A DNA stretch of 64,000 nucleotides from CAXXOK01 sp001604115. Its GTDB lineage: Bacteria > Bacillota > Clostridia > Christensenellales > Aristaeellaceae. The notes under the pieces were generated by a model that saw nothing but the letters and a program-made list of their open reading frames with translations, had not been told where the DNA came from and did not search any database. Positions 33,452-41,638 of this stretch are shown one piece after another. The stretch lies in the NCBI GenBank assembly GCA_034928535.1, contig JAYFOV010000005.1:172131-236130 (forward strand). The letters are read 5' to 3'. A program made the position numbers and the translations under genes. Within the stretch, counting starts at the first letter, position 1; each line of letters starts with the position of its first letter.

Positions 33452-33702
33452 CAGTTGATGCGTAGCGGTATCGAATTTTTTTCGCGCACGCAAGTGCGTG
33501 CGGCAAATGTCATACTGCAATGCATTGCACCGCCTACAGGCAGGCATGTCGCGGCACATCGCCATGCAAGAGGGCTTTAAGTACCTGTGCTCGTCCACCC
33601 GCATGGAGCTTGGCCTGGGCGGGCTTAGCGGCCTGCATCAAGCAGATTGCATCTGCTTACCGCGCGGTGTACCTTTGCTTTTTGATCCACCCTAGTTTGG
33701 CT
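33452..33702. other. Gap between kinase end and giant-gene promoter
   Basis: No gene seen. Contains two perfect hairpins: 7-bp CGCACGC/GCGTGCG with loop AAGT (about 33483-33500) and 8-bp AAGCAGAT/ATCTGCTT (33640-33658). Neither is followed by a T-run on the - strand. Confidence 0.5.
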
Positions 33703-35043
33703 TCAGGCTGCTGTTGGGGCTGCACGGGGTATGCTGATCCGGATCGAGAAGATGCTGCGCGTTGTATCCGCATCCAGCAGCATTATGCCCCCCGCATCCG
33801 TAACTATGTTACGGATGATGCCCAGGCCATACCCATGCGCGGTGCAATCGGGTTTTGCTGTGCGAAAAACGCCATGTTTTTTGGGTTGAAGCGGCTGCCC
33901 ATCATAGCTGTTCGTGGCCTCGAACTGGATCCATTGACGGTCAAAGCAGCCTCGAATTTCAAAAAACCGTTCCGCTTCAGGCACTTTGACGCAAGCTTCG
34001 ACCGCATTGTTGACAACATTGGTGAAAAGCCTGACCGTATCCAATGCATCCAGCGGCATCTGCTCCGGGACAGGGACCGCCGCCTTAAAGCGGATCTGGT
34101 TTTCCCGGCATGCATTGGCCGCATCCTGTAAGATCGCATCCAGCACAACATGATTGGAGTAGGTTTGATGGATGCTGACCGTTTGCTTCATTGAATCCCC
34201 GATCTGATCCAACAGCCGAAGCGCATTGTCAAAATCACGATTCCGCATCAGGGTACGCACCGTTTCCATCATATGATTGTAATCATGACGAAACGCACGA
34301 AAGCTTTCTGTAAACTTCTGATATGATTCATAGTGCTGCATTTGACGCGTCAATTGCTCCTTCATCTGTCGGGTGTGCAGTTCATATTCCAGCAGCACCG
34401 ACACACGCAGTGCATGATTGAACACAAAGATGGAAGTTGCCTTGCACAAAACCCCGGAAAACAGAAACAAGGTTTCAAACCATGTGCGCCGTAAATCCCA
34501 CCGCAGGCCATCGTGCACCAGAAGCAGAAACATCATCAGAATCATATGCGTGAGCACCACAAACTGTAACTGTTCCCGGTTGTCAAAAAGCTGTTTAAGC
34601 TTTGTACCGTCCGCCAAAAACCGCCGTACCATGAACCACAGCACTCCGGACAGGGCAATTGCGCTGCCTAGTGCACTGTAGTACAGCCTCGCGTCCTGCA
34701 TGATATCCTTGATGGGACACCGCAGGAGGAAGACCATGATGCCGATCACGATACTGCGACTGCTGAAAACGGAAATCGCAAACAGGCTCCCCGCAAAAAG
34801 CGCCACCATTGGGGTTGTTTGCAGCACCAGCAGAAACAATAGCCATACTGTGACAAAAAATACCACCAAACCCAGGGTGCTCATCCCTTGGTGCGAGACG
34901 AAGCCGGTGGCCATCATGAGCAGCACCGTGACCGCCATGCGCGTTTTCCAGTATGACCTGATTGCGATGGCCCCTCGGAAAAAGCCCAGGAACAGCACAC
35001 CGTATATGCCAACCATGAGGGTGGAAAGGATAAGGTTCGTCAT
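33703..35043 (-). CDS. AgrC-like sensor histidine kinase (second system)
   Basis: 446 residues. About six N-terminal membrane helices precede a cytoplasmic helix and the phosphoacceptor box AFRHDYNHMMETV (His near 253). The N box is NVVNNAVEAC and the G box GYGLGIIRNIV, the GHKL pattern of kinases partnered by LytTR regulators. A TTG at 35055 is in frame, but it almost abuts the regulator stop and has no spaced ribosome binding site, so ATG 35043 is preferred. It is co-transcribed with the regulator at 35059 (15-base gap). It lies directly upstream of the giant adhesin gene on the same strand, making that gene a likely target. It resembles the 13435-14829 kinase in layout. Confidence 0.85.
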   Translation of the reverse strand: MTNLILSTLMVGIYGVLFLGFFRGAIAIRSYWKTRMAVTVLLMMATGFVSHQGMSTLGLVVFFVTVWLLFLLVLQTTPMVALFAGSLFAISVFSSRSIVIGIMVFLLRCPIKDIMQDARLYYSALGSAIALSGVLWFMVRRFLADGTKLKQLFDNREQLQFVVLTHMILMMFLLLVHDGLRWDLRRTWFETLFLFSGVLCKATSIFVFNHALRVSVLLEYELHTRQMKEQLTRQMQHYESYQKFTESFRAFRHDYNHMMETVRTLMRNRDFDNALRLLDQIGDSMKQTVSIHQTYSNHVVLDAILQDAANACRENQIRFKAAVPVPEQMPLDALDTVRLFTNVVNNAVEACVKVPEAERFFEIRGCFDRQWIQFEATNSYDGQPLQPKKHGVFRTAKPDCTAHGYGLGIIRNIVTDAGGIMLLDADTTRSIFSIRISIPRAAPTAA

Positions 35044-35058
35044 GATCGTTTCCAAGCC

Positions 35059-35796
35059 TTACAGACGCAGAACGTTGGATCTGGCCACATAGTCCGAAAA
35101 GCAGGCCTGCACTCGCTTCAGGTACGTCACGCCAATGGGAATCACCGCGCCAGTCGTCAGCAGCAAACGCTGTGCTTCAAATTTGGCAATATAGGGCAAG
35201 TGCACCAGATAGGAGCGGTGCACGCGCACAAAATCTTTGCCTTTCAATTGTTCCTCCATTTGATCCAGCACGCCATAGAACTCATCAATTTCCGTACCGC
35301 GGTGATGGACGGTAATGATGCGCCGCCATATTTCAATAAATGCGATATCCTTAATGGGAATCATCTTTTGCGCGTTCCCCGCTTCATACGTCAGCATATC
35401 GGTCGCTTTTTGTGTTGCAATGTCCACCGCGCGCAAAAACACCTGCTCAAATGTTTCAAGGGAGGTCGATTCCTTCAGCAGATAGTGCACCGGGCTCACA
35501 TCAAAAGCATCGAACACATAATCCTCGCTGCTGCTCAGAAACACGATGGCCGCTTCGCTGCCATAATGCCGAAGTTCTTTCGCGGTATCAATGCCATTGG
35601 CCTGAACCATCAGAACATCCAAAAAGATAATATCCTCGCTGTTGGGTGATTCTGCCAAATGAAACATGAGCTGTTCACCGCTGGAAAAGGAAGAAATCAT
35701 GATGTCTAAATTGTGCTTTCTGGCCAATTTTGTAATCAGGTCTGAATACTGCCTCAGAGCCTTAGGGTTGTCGTCACATAGCGCAATCATATACAA
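35059..35796 (-). CDS. LytTR-family response regulator (second system)
   Basis: 245 residues: receiver domain with IALCDDNP and phosphoacceptor D in IIFLDVLMVQ, and a LytTR DNA-binding domain (IAFIEIWRRIITVHH ... FVRVHRSYLVHL). Three starts are possible: GTG 35805 overlaps the AAGGAGG site, TTG 35796 is eight bases from it, and ATG 35790 is fourteen bases away. TTG 35796 has the best spacing. Upstream, on the - strand, is TTGACCGTT (complement of 35842-35850), the same nine bases as in the promoter of the other LytTR regulator. Close similarity of the two regulators suggests duplication and possible cross-talk. Confidence 0.85.
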   Translation of the reverse strand: MYMIALCDDNPKALRQYSDLITKLARKHNLDIMISSFSSGEQLMFHLAESPNSEDIIFLDVLMVQANGIDTAKELRHYGSEAAIVFLSSSEDYVFDAFDVSPVHYLLKESTSLETFEQVFLRAVDIATQKATDMLTYEAGNAQKMIPIKDIAFIEIWRRIITVHHRGTEIDEFYGVLDQMEEQLKGKDFVRVHRSYLVHLPYIAKFEAQRLLLTTGAVIPIGVTYLKRVQACFSDYVARSNVLRL

Positions 35797-36399
35797 TTGC
35801 AACACCTCCTTCTTTTAGACACAATCTGTATGTGTCTGCGTAACGGTCAATGCAAAGCCGGCATTCCGCCCTTTTGCACGGGTTGCAAGCGGCCATGCAG
35901 GTAAGTGCCAAAATGGGCTATCTGCATTCTATATGCTACCCGAACGATGATGCATGCACATGCGCCGAATGTATCGTTTTTTGTGTCGAATGGCGCATCC
36001 ATCAAGGTGCTGCAACGCCTTTTCCCTAGCCCAGCGCGCACAGGAAAACATGGATCGCAAAGGGTATTGCGTTATTTCGAAGTGAATTTTGCTTCAAAAT
36101 CTATATCCGCACAGATCAATGTTCATGACATAAATATGCGAATTGAGCACAGCCCTTTCAACAGCGCTACCGTACGCACCCTGCATCCGCATCGCGTGCG
36201 GCTGCGCCAAGCCGGGCTCATTGCTCTTCCCGTGGGCATGCCTCAAGGCACAGAACCCTTGCCATTGGTTGGGTTGTGGCAGCGTCCAAAGCAGCGCAGC
36301 TGCTCACCCATGCTACAAGATGGGTTCCCTCGCCGTGTGCGCGGCGGGGTTGGCTTCTGTGCAACAGGCGAAAAATCTTGCCGAGCGGCCAAATTCATA
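35797..36399. other. Gap between LytTR system and arsenic operon
   Basis: About 600 bases with no supportable gene; frames here lack ribosome binding sites. It holds the TTGACCGTT element (complement of 35842-35850) for the leftward regulator. Nothing else stands out. Confidence 0.5.
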
Positions 36400-36428
36400 T
36401 TGACATATTTCGATGGGAGGCGTATGAT
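36400..36428 (+). promoter_or_regulatory. Consensus promoter of the arsenic-resistance operon
   Basis: TTGACA (36400-36405), 17-bp spacer, TATGAT (36423-36428). Start of transcription is predicted near 36435, at the edge of the ArsR-like palindrome, leaving a leader of about 380 nt. Confidence 0.8.
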
Positions 36429-36434
36429 GCCGAT

Positions 36435-36454
36435 ACATCTATCAATATAGATGT
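36435..36454. promoter_or_regulatory. Palindromic operator, probably for ArsR
   Basis: ACATCTATCAATATAGATGT: 8-bp perfect arms with a 4-base centre, placed just after the -10 box at the predicted +1. Size, A/T-rich arms and position fit an ArsR/SmtB operator, and an arsR gene lies in the operon. Binding by that ArsR is inferred. Confidence 0.7.
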
Positions 36455-36813
36455 GAAGCAAGGTTGATGTTCATGGTCAAAGCTTCGTGGAAGGCCACGG
36501 TCTGTTGTCATGAAAGTGCCTGCGCCACGCGCATGAAAGAAGGAATTGATTGCGCCCTGATCGGTAGGGAAAGGCTGAGGATTGTGCACTTGGCACCCAT
36601 CCCTGTGGATGGGTTACTACAGCCGAAATCGCCCCGAGTACACTTTCCTTCAGTTCGTAAAGCAAACACCCTACTGCAGTGCCCAAGCATCGCGGTGTGA
36701 CCTACAGATGCATCGGGCATCTGGCGCAGACGGGCATCTGCCAAGGCGACCCACAAGCGCAACCATACTGCTGCGCGGCGCAACATGCATCAAACGAAAC
36801 GGAGAGTCACAGG

Positions 36814-37833
36814 ATGATGGAAACAGTAAAGGCAGTCTGGGACATTTTCCAAAACCAGGTATTAGGTATGCTATGGCTGAACCGCTTGTTGGGCAATGGA
36901 CTCTCCGCTTTGGGGCTGGATACAGCCAACCGTTGGGTGGGAAGCCTGCAATTTTTTCTGTACGATGTTTTGAAAATCAGCCTTCTGCTATGCCTGCTGA
37001 TTTTTTTGATCAGCTACGTGCAAAGTTACTTTCCGCCGGAACGCAGCAAAAAGATCCTGGGTCGTTTTCATGGCATAGGCGCAAACATGATCGCGGCGCT
37101 GCTGGGCACAGTCACCCCGTTCTGCTCCTGCTCCTCGATTCCCCTGTTTATGGGGTTCACCTCAGCTGGGCTGCCCGTTGGCGTTACGTTTTCCTTCCTG
37201 ATCTCTTCCCCGATGGTGGACTTGGGATCGCTGTTGCTGCTCATGAGCATATTTGGGGCAAGGATCGCCGTGCTTTATGTGCTACTGGGTCTTTTGATTG
37301 CTGTGGTGGGCGGAACGCTCATTGAAAAGCTCCACATGGAGCGCTATGTTGAGCACTATATTCTGGCCGCCAGCCGTGTGGACATTAACTCCCCCACCTT
37401 GACCCGGCGTGATCGCCTGCAATACGCCAAAGAGCAGATGCTCGCCACGTTTAAAAAAGTTTTTGCCTATATCCTGGTTGGTGTGGGGCTTGGCGCAATC
37501 ATCCACAACTGGATTCCGGAGGCCTGGGTGGCAACGGTGCTGGGCAACGAAAATCCCTTGGGTGTGGTGCTGGCGACACTCATCGGCGTTCCGATGTATG
37601 CGGATATTTTCGGAACCATCCCCATCGCGGAAGCCTTGCTTGGCAAGGGCGCGCTGCTGGGCTCCGTGCTGGCTTTCATGATGGCGGTCACTACGCTCTC
37701 GCTGCCGTCGATGATCATGCTGCGCAAAGCAGTCAAGCCGCAGCTACTGGCGCTGTTCATCACCATATGCACTGTGGGCATCATCTTGGTCGGCTACCTG
37801 TTTAATTTCTTGGCACCTTATCTCCTAGCTTGA
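36814..37833 (+). CDS. arsP: ArsP-type permease (DUF318/UPF0718 family)
   Basis: 339 residues with about eight membrane helices in two halves. The family signature TPFCSCSSIPLFMGF with C-x-C-S near residues 104-107 is present, followed by GLPVGVTFSFLISSPMVD. The second half has IGVPMYADIFGTIPIAEALL. ArsP members export trivalent organoarsenicals, the cysteine pair being implicated; other members of the family handle other solutes. It is the first gene of an operon with ArsR and ACR3, which supports the arsenic role. The frame is open from 36679, but GGAGAG upstream marks ATG 36814 (or 36817). Confidence 0.82.
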   Translation: MMETVKAVWDIFQNQVLGMLWLNRLLGNGLSALGLDTANRWVGSLQFFLYDVLKISLLLCLLIFLISYVQSYFPPERSKKILGRFHGIGANMIAALLGTVTPFCSCSSIPLFMGFTSAGLPVGVTFSFLISSPMVDLGSLLLLMSIFGARIAVLYVLLGLLIAVVGGTLIEKLHMERYVEHYILAASRVDINSPTLTRRDRLQYAKEQMLATFKKVFAYILVGVGLGAIIHNWIPEAWVATVLGNENPLGVVLATLIGVPMYADIFGTIPIAEALLGKGALLGSVLAFMMAVTTLSLPSMIMLRKAVKPQLLALFITICTVGIILVGYLFNFLAPYLLA

Positions 37834-37890
37834 TCCATTCGGCAGGCGAGGCGATCCGGCATAGTCGAGGACACAAAGGAGTGTATGAAG

Positions 37891-38241
37891 ATGGGTTTGT
37901 TTGGAAAAAAGGAATCAAAAAAGAATCCCCAATGCGGTTGCGTTACCGATGGTAATGCACAAAACGCAGCAGCTGTGGAGGCGCACAAGGCCGAGGGGGC
38001 ATCCGTCAAAGTACTGGGCGGCGGTTGTGCCAAGTGCAACGCACTTTCGGCTGCAACTAAGGCGGCGCTCGCCCAGTTCGGCATGGATACCGCCATCGAC
38101 CATGTGACTGACTTTGCGCAGATTGCCACCTATGGGGTCATGTCCACCCCAGCGCTGGTGGTGGATGGACATGTGCTGGTGTACGGCAAAGTATTGAAAA
38201 CAGAGGAAATCGTGACGCTGCTGCGTAACGTACGGGGATGA
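37891..38241 (+). CDS. Small thioredoxin-like redox protein
   Basis: 116 residues. After a lysine-rich start with a CGC motif, the domain KVLGGGCAKCNALSAA contains a CxxC near residues 46-49, and GVMSTPALVVDG provides the cis-Pro loop. This is the redox-active disulfide protein 2 (glutaredoxin-like) type that often accompanies DUF318 permeases. It probably reduces or delivers the thiol-bound substrate of the permease; that is inference. An in-frame ATG at 37885 is only three bases from AAGGAG, so ATG 37891 is preferred. Confidence 0.82.
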   Translation: MGLFGKKESKKNPQCGCVTDGNAQNAAAVEAHKAEGASVKVLGGGCAKCNALSAATKAALAQFGMDTAIDHVTDFAQIATYGVMSTPALVVDGHVLVYGKVLKTEEIVTLLRNVRG

Positions 38242-38399
38242 GTTTTGCCGGCTTTGTATAAGCCTTCCGTAGGTATCCGCTTGAGCCATATACCTTGGGC
38301 TCTTCTATGATGACCGTTGTAAACGAACAGTTCACACAGGCCAAGGACAACGCATCAGTGAAATCATGACCATGAAAAAAATGAATGTGAGGTGTGGCT

Positions 38400-38711
38400 A
38401 TGGAAACAGCAAACATCCGAAATGCCAGAGTATTCAAAGCGTTTTGCGATGAAAACCGCCTGACCATTCTGGAGGCGCTTTGCACAGGGGAAAAATGTGC
38501 ATGCCGCTTGCAGGAGTTGCTCAGCATCGGCCAATCGACACTGTCGCATCACATGAAAATCCTGTGCGAGTCCGGTGTGGTTGTCGCCCGCAAGGATGGC
38601 AAATGGACGTATTATGCAATCGACAAAGCACGGGGCGATGCTGCCGCGGCGCTCCTGCAAAGCTATACCGCTGTGCAAAGCGATGCGCATGACCCAGGCT
38701 GCGCCCCTTGA
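38400..38711 (+). CDS. arsR: ArsR-family transcriptional repressor
   Basis: 103 residues, a winged-helix ArsR/SmtB protein (ARVFKAFCDENRLTILEAL ... GQSTLSHHMKILCESGVV). The start of the first helix-turn-helix region carries LCTGEKCACRL, giving C-x4-C-x-C, the position of the classic arsenite site (CVC in E. coli ArsR). Arsenite binding should release the repressor from DNA. GAGG seven bases upstream favours ATG 38400 over GTG 38394. It lies mid-operon; the palindrome at 36435-36454 is the likely operator. Confidence 0.9.
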   Translation: METANIRNARVFKAFCDENRLTILEALCTGEKCACRLQELLSIGQSTLSHHMKILCESGVVVARKDGKWTYYAIDKARGDAAAALLQSYTAVQSDAHDPGCAP

Positions 38712-38755
38712 CCCCAGCTCAAGTCCCCCAACAGCATATGAAAAGAGGTTTTGGT

Positions 38756-39835
38756 ATGGCAACTGAAGCGAAACAAGGTATGGGTGTGTTCCAACGGTAC
38801 CTTTCTCTGTGGGTCGCGCTGTGCATGGTTGCGGGGGTGCTGATCGGCAAATTCCTGCCCGGAATACCACAATTCTTGAATCAATTTGAGTATGCAAACG
38901 TATCCATTCCCATCGCGATCCTCATTTGGCTGATGATTTATCCCATGATGCTGAAAGTGGATTTCCAAAGCATCCGCGATGTGGGCAAAAATCCCCGAGG
39001 GCTGTTCGTAACCTGGGTGACCAACTGGCTCATCAAACCCTTTACCATGTTTGGCATTGCATGGTTCTTCTTCTACGTGGTGTTCCGCCCGCTGATCCCT
39101 GCCGAGCTGGCGCGTGACTATCTCTCCGGCGCGATTTTGCTGGGCGCCGCGCCATGCACGGCAATGGTGTTTGTGTGGAGCCACCTGACTCGCGGTAACC
39201 CTGCCTACACGGTGGTGCAGGTCGCAACCAACGACCTGATCATTCTGGTGGCGTTTACCCCCATCGTGGCGCTGCTGCTGGGCATTGGCGGGGTCAGCAT
39301 CCCGTGGGACACGCTGCTGCTCTCTGTAGTGCTGTTTGTGGTGATACCGCTTGCAGGCGGCATCCTGACCCGCACGCAACTGATCCGTAAAAAGGGCGAA
39401 GCTTACTTTACCAAAACGTTTCTGCCCAAGTGGGACAATGCAACGGTCGTGGGGCTGCTGCTCATCCTGGTGATCATTTTCTCCTTCCAGGGGAATGTCA
39501 TTTTGGAAAATCCGCTGCACATTGTGCTCATCGCCGTGCCGCTGACCCTGCAAACCTTTCTGATTTTCCTGATTGCTTACCTGGCCAGCAAGGCGCTCAA
39601 ACTGCCCCATGATATCGCCGCGCCGGCGGGGATGATTGGTGCCTCCAACTTCTTTGAACTGGCTGTTGCTGTAGCCATTTCCCTGTTTGGCGCAAAAAGC
39701 CCCGTGGCACTGGCGACCATCGTTGGCGTGCTGGTAGAGGTGCCTGTGATGCTTACGCTGGTTAAAATCGCTAACCGCACAACGCACTGGTTCCCCGCGC
39801 AGGCAAGTGCAAAAACCCAGCCCACCCAAGGATAA
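38756..39835 (+). CDS. acr3: ACR3-family arsenite efflux permease
   Basis: 359 residues with about ten membrane helices. The family signature GAILLGAAPCTAMVFVWSHL carries the conserved, essential Cys near residue 133, and GASNFFELAVAVAISLFG is the second conserved helix. It exports arsenite by exchange with protons. AGAGG seven bases upstream marks ATG 38756; earlier in-frame ATGs lack a site. It is downstream of arsR and arsP, so the operon covers both inorganic and organic trivalent arsenic. No arsenate reductase gene is in the window. Confidence 0.93.
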   Translation: MATEAKQGMGVFQRYLSLWVALCMVAGVLIGKFLPGIPQFLNQFEYANVSIPIAILIWLMIYPMMLKVDFQSIRDVGKNPRGLFVTWVTNWLIKPFTMFGIAWFFFYVVFRPLIPAELARDYLSGAILLGAAPCTAMVFVWSHLTRGNPAYTVVQVATNDLIILVAFTPIVALLLGIGGVSIPWDTLLLSVVLFVVIPLAGGILTRTQLIRKKGEAYFTKTFLPKWDNATVVGLLLILVIIFSFQGNVILENPLHIVLIAVPLTLQTFLIFLIAYLASKALKLPHDIAAPAGMIGASNFFELAVAVAISLFGAKSPVALATIVGVLVEVPVMLTLVKIANRTTHWFPAQASAKTQPTQG

Positions 39836-39899
39836 CGCGGGATTGCCTTCATTTTTCGGCCGACACGCAACCCCAATCAAAACGGGGAGGGAACATGCG

Positions 39900-41549
39900 A
39901 TGCGGATTATTATCATCGGTGCGGTGGCGGCAGGGACATCCGCCGCCGCAAAAGCAAGACGAAACTGCGAGGATGCAGAGATCGTTGTATACGAAAAGGA
40001 TACGGACATCAGCTATTCCAGCTGCGGCATGCCCTATTATCTGGGCGGCGAAGTAGAAAACGCTGCGGCGCTCACCCCCCGCGACCCTGCTTATTTCCAA
40101 AGCAAATATAATGTAGCAATCCGCATCCGCCATGAGGTAACGTCCATCGACACTGCTGCCCGCAGGATCACGGTACAGAACTTGGACACGGGAAGCGTGT
40201 TCATTGACTGCTACGATAAGCTGGTCATTGCCACCGGTGCGCAGCCAAGCGTGCCTCCGATTGCTGGGGTGGATCTTGAACATGTTTTCACGTTGCGCAG
40301 CATGGGCGATATGCGCCGTATCAAAAGCTTTGTGGAGGGTCGTACCCCTCAGCGCATCGCCATCATCGGCACAGGATTTGTTGGTTTAGAGGTGGCCGAG
40401 AACCTCAAAGGGTTGGGCATCGAGATCACGCTGCTGGAAAGGCTGCCGCAGGTGACCCCAGGGTTGGATGGTGATATGGCGGCGCATGTTCAGGCTCATC
40501 TGGTCAAAAGCGGAGTCGCAGTGCGCACCGGGGTTTCCATTCAAGCCATCACGGCGGATGGCGTGCGCATGGCGGATGGAGCTTTGTTGCCCGCCGACAT
40601 GGTGCTGGTTTCCACCGGGGTCAAACCCAATGTAGGCTTGGCGGCCGCGGCAGGCATAGCATTGGGCATCACGGGCGCCATCCGCGTGGATGCACACATG
40701 CAGACCAGCATCCCGGACGTCTATGCCTGCGGCGATTGCATTGAGCATCTGCATCTGGTCACAGGCAAGCCCGTGTACCGTCCGCTGGGTTCCACCGCCA
40801 ACAAAACGGGGCGCATCGCGGGTGATTGCATCACAGGGGGCGATCTTGCCTTTCGGGGCATCTTGGGCACGGGCATCTTTCGAGTGTTTGGCATGACCGT
40901 GGCTCAGACGGGTCTCAACGAGCGTGAAGCCCGTGCGGAGGGGTTTGATCCCGTGGTGTGCCATAACATCAAACCAGACAGACCCACCTACATGCGCGGG
41001 CAGGACATGGTCATCAAAGGTGTTGCCGACAAGGCATCCGGCAAGCTGCTGGGTGCCCAGATCGTTGGTTTTGCAGGGGTGGATAAGCGCATCGACGTGC
41101 TGGCCACCGCCATCAGCTTCGGGGCGAAAGTGGAGGATCTGTTTCACTTGGATCTGGCCTATGCACCGCCGTTTTCCACCACCAAGGATCCGGTCATGTA
41201 CACCGGTATGATTCTGGAAAACGCCATCCACCGGGGCAGAGCGCTCATAACAGCCGGCGAACTGGACACGCTGCAGGCCTCCGGTCAGCGCCATACGCTC
41301 ATCGACGCACGTGTGCCCGCGCAGTATGGCAAGCGTCATGTGCCGGGCGCGGTGAACATTCCCCATGACCAGTTGCGCGCAGCGGCTGAAACACTGGATC
41401 ACGATGCGCTTACCATTACTTACTGCAACAAGGGCACGACTGGCAATGCAGCGCAGAATATCCTTCTGGGCAAAGGGTTCACACGGGTATGGAACCTTTC
41501 CGGCGGTGAAAACCAGTATGCCGCGGAACATGCACAAATGGACGAATAA
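39900..41549 (+). CDS. CoA-disulfide reductase-like flavoprotein with C-terminal rhodanese domain
   Basis: 549 residues. FAD-binding IIIIGAVAAGTSAAAKARR at the N-terminus, the single redox Cys in ISYSSCGMPYYLGGEV (near 43), the NAD(P)H loop IAIIGTGFVGLEVAENL, and a dimerisation domain ending AYAPPFSTTKDPVM. A rhodanese domain (about 450-545) has the active-site loop YCNKGTTGN with Cys near 508. Such CoADR-Rhd fusions reduce CoA disulfides, persulfides or polysulfides. GGGGAGG upstream fixes ATG 39900. It is the last gene of the arsenic operon, and thiol recycling or persulfide chemistry during arsenite stress is the likely link (inference). Confidence 0.9.
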   Translation: MRIIIIGAVAAGTSAAAKARRNCEDAEIVVYEKDTDISYSSCGMPYYLGGEVENAAALTPRDPAYFQSKYNVAIRIRHEVTSIDTAARRITVQNLDTGSVFIDCYDKLVIATGAQPSVPPIAGVDLEHVFTLRSMGDMRRIKSFVEGRTPQRIAIIGTGFVGLEVAENLKGLGIEITLLERLPQVTPGLDGDMAAHVQAHLVKSGVAVRTGVSIQAITADGVRMADGALLPADMVLVSTGVKPNVGLAAAAGIALGITGAIRVDAHMQTSIPDVYACGDCIEHLHLVTGKPVYRPLGSTANKTGRIAGDCITGGDLAFRGILGTGIFRVFGMTVAQTGLNEREARAEGFDPVVCHNIKPDRPTYMRGQDMVIKGVADKASGKLLGAQIVGFAGVDKRIDVLATAISFGAKVEDLFHLDLAYAPPFSTTKDPVMYTGMILENAIHRGRALITAGELDTLQASGQRHTLIDARVPAQYGKRHVPGAVNIPHDQLRAAAETLDHDALTITYCNKGTTGNAAQNILLGKGFTRVWNLSGGENQYAAEHAQMDE

Positions 41550-41577
41550 ACGTTAAGCTTTTGCCCCGTCCCACGCC

Positions 41578-41620
41578 AAAGCGGCCCTTCGCCGCAGAAC
41601 TGCGTCGAAGGGCGCGCTTT
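41578..41620. terminator. Bidirectional terminator
   Basis: Nested hairpin: AAAGCG and GCCCTTCG pair with CGAAGGGC and CGCTTT, with an inner CGCAG/CTGCG stem. It lies between the convergent arsenic operon and the 41639 gene. T-rich ends are short. Confidence 0.7.
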
Positions 41621-41638
41621 GGTTTCGTGATGCCCAGT

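Noticed and set aside
33483..33500. Hairpin CGCACGC/GCGTGCG next to a T7 run as a terminator
   Set aside because: On the + strand the T-run precedes the stem instead of following it, and on the - strand the stem is followed by A residues.
35905..36450. 181-codon + strand frame before the arsenic operon
   Set aside because: No ribosome binding site, low-complexity composition, and it runs across the ars promoter and operator.
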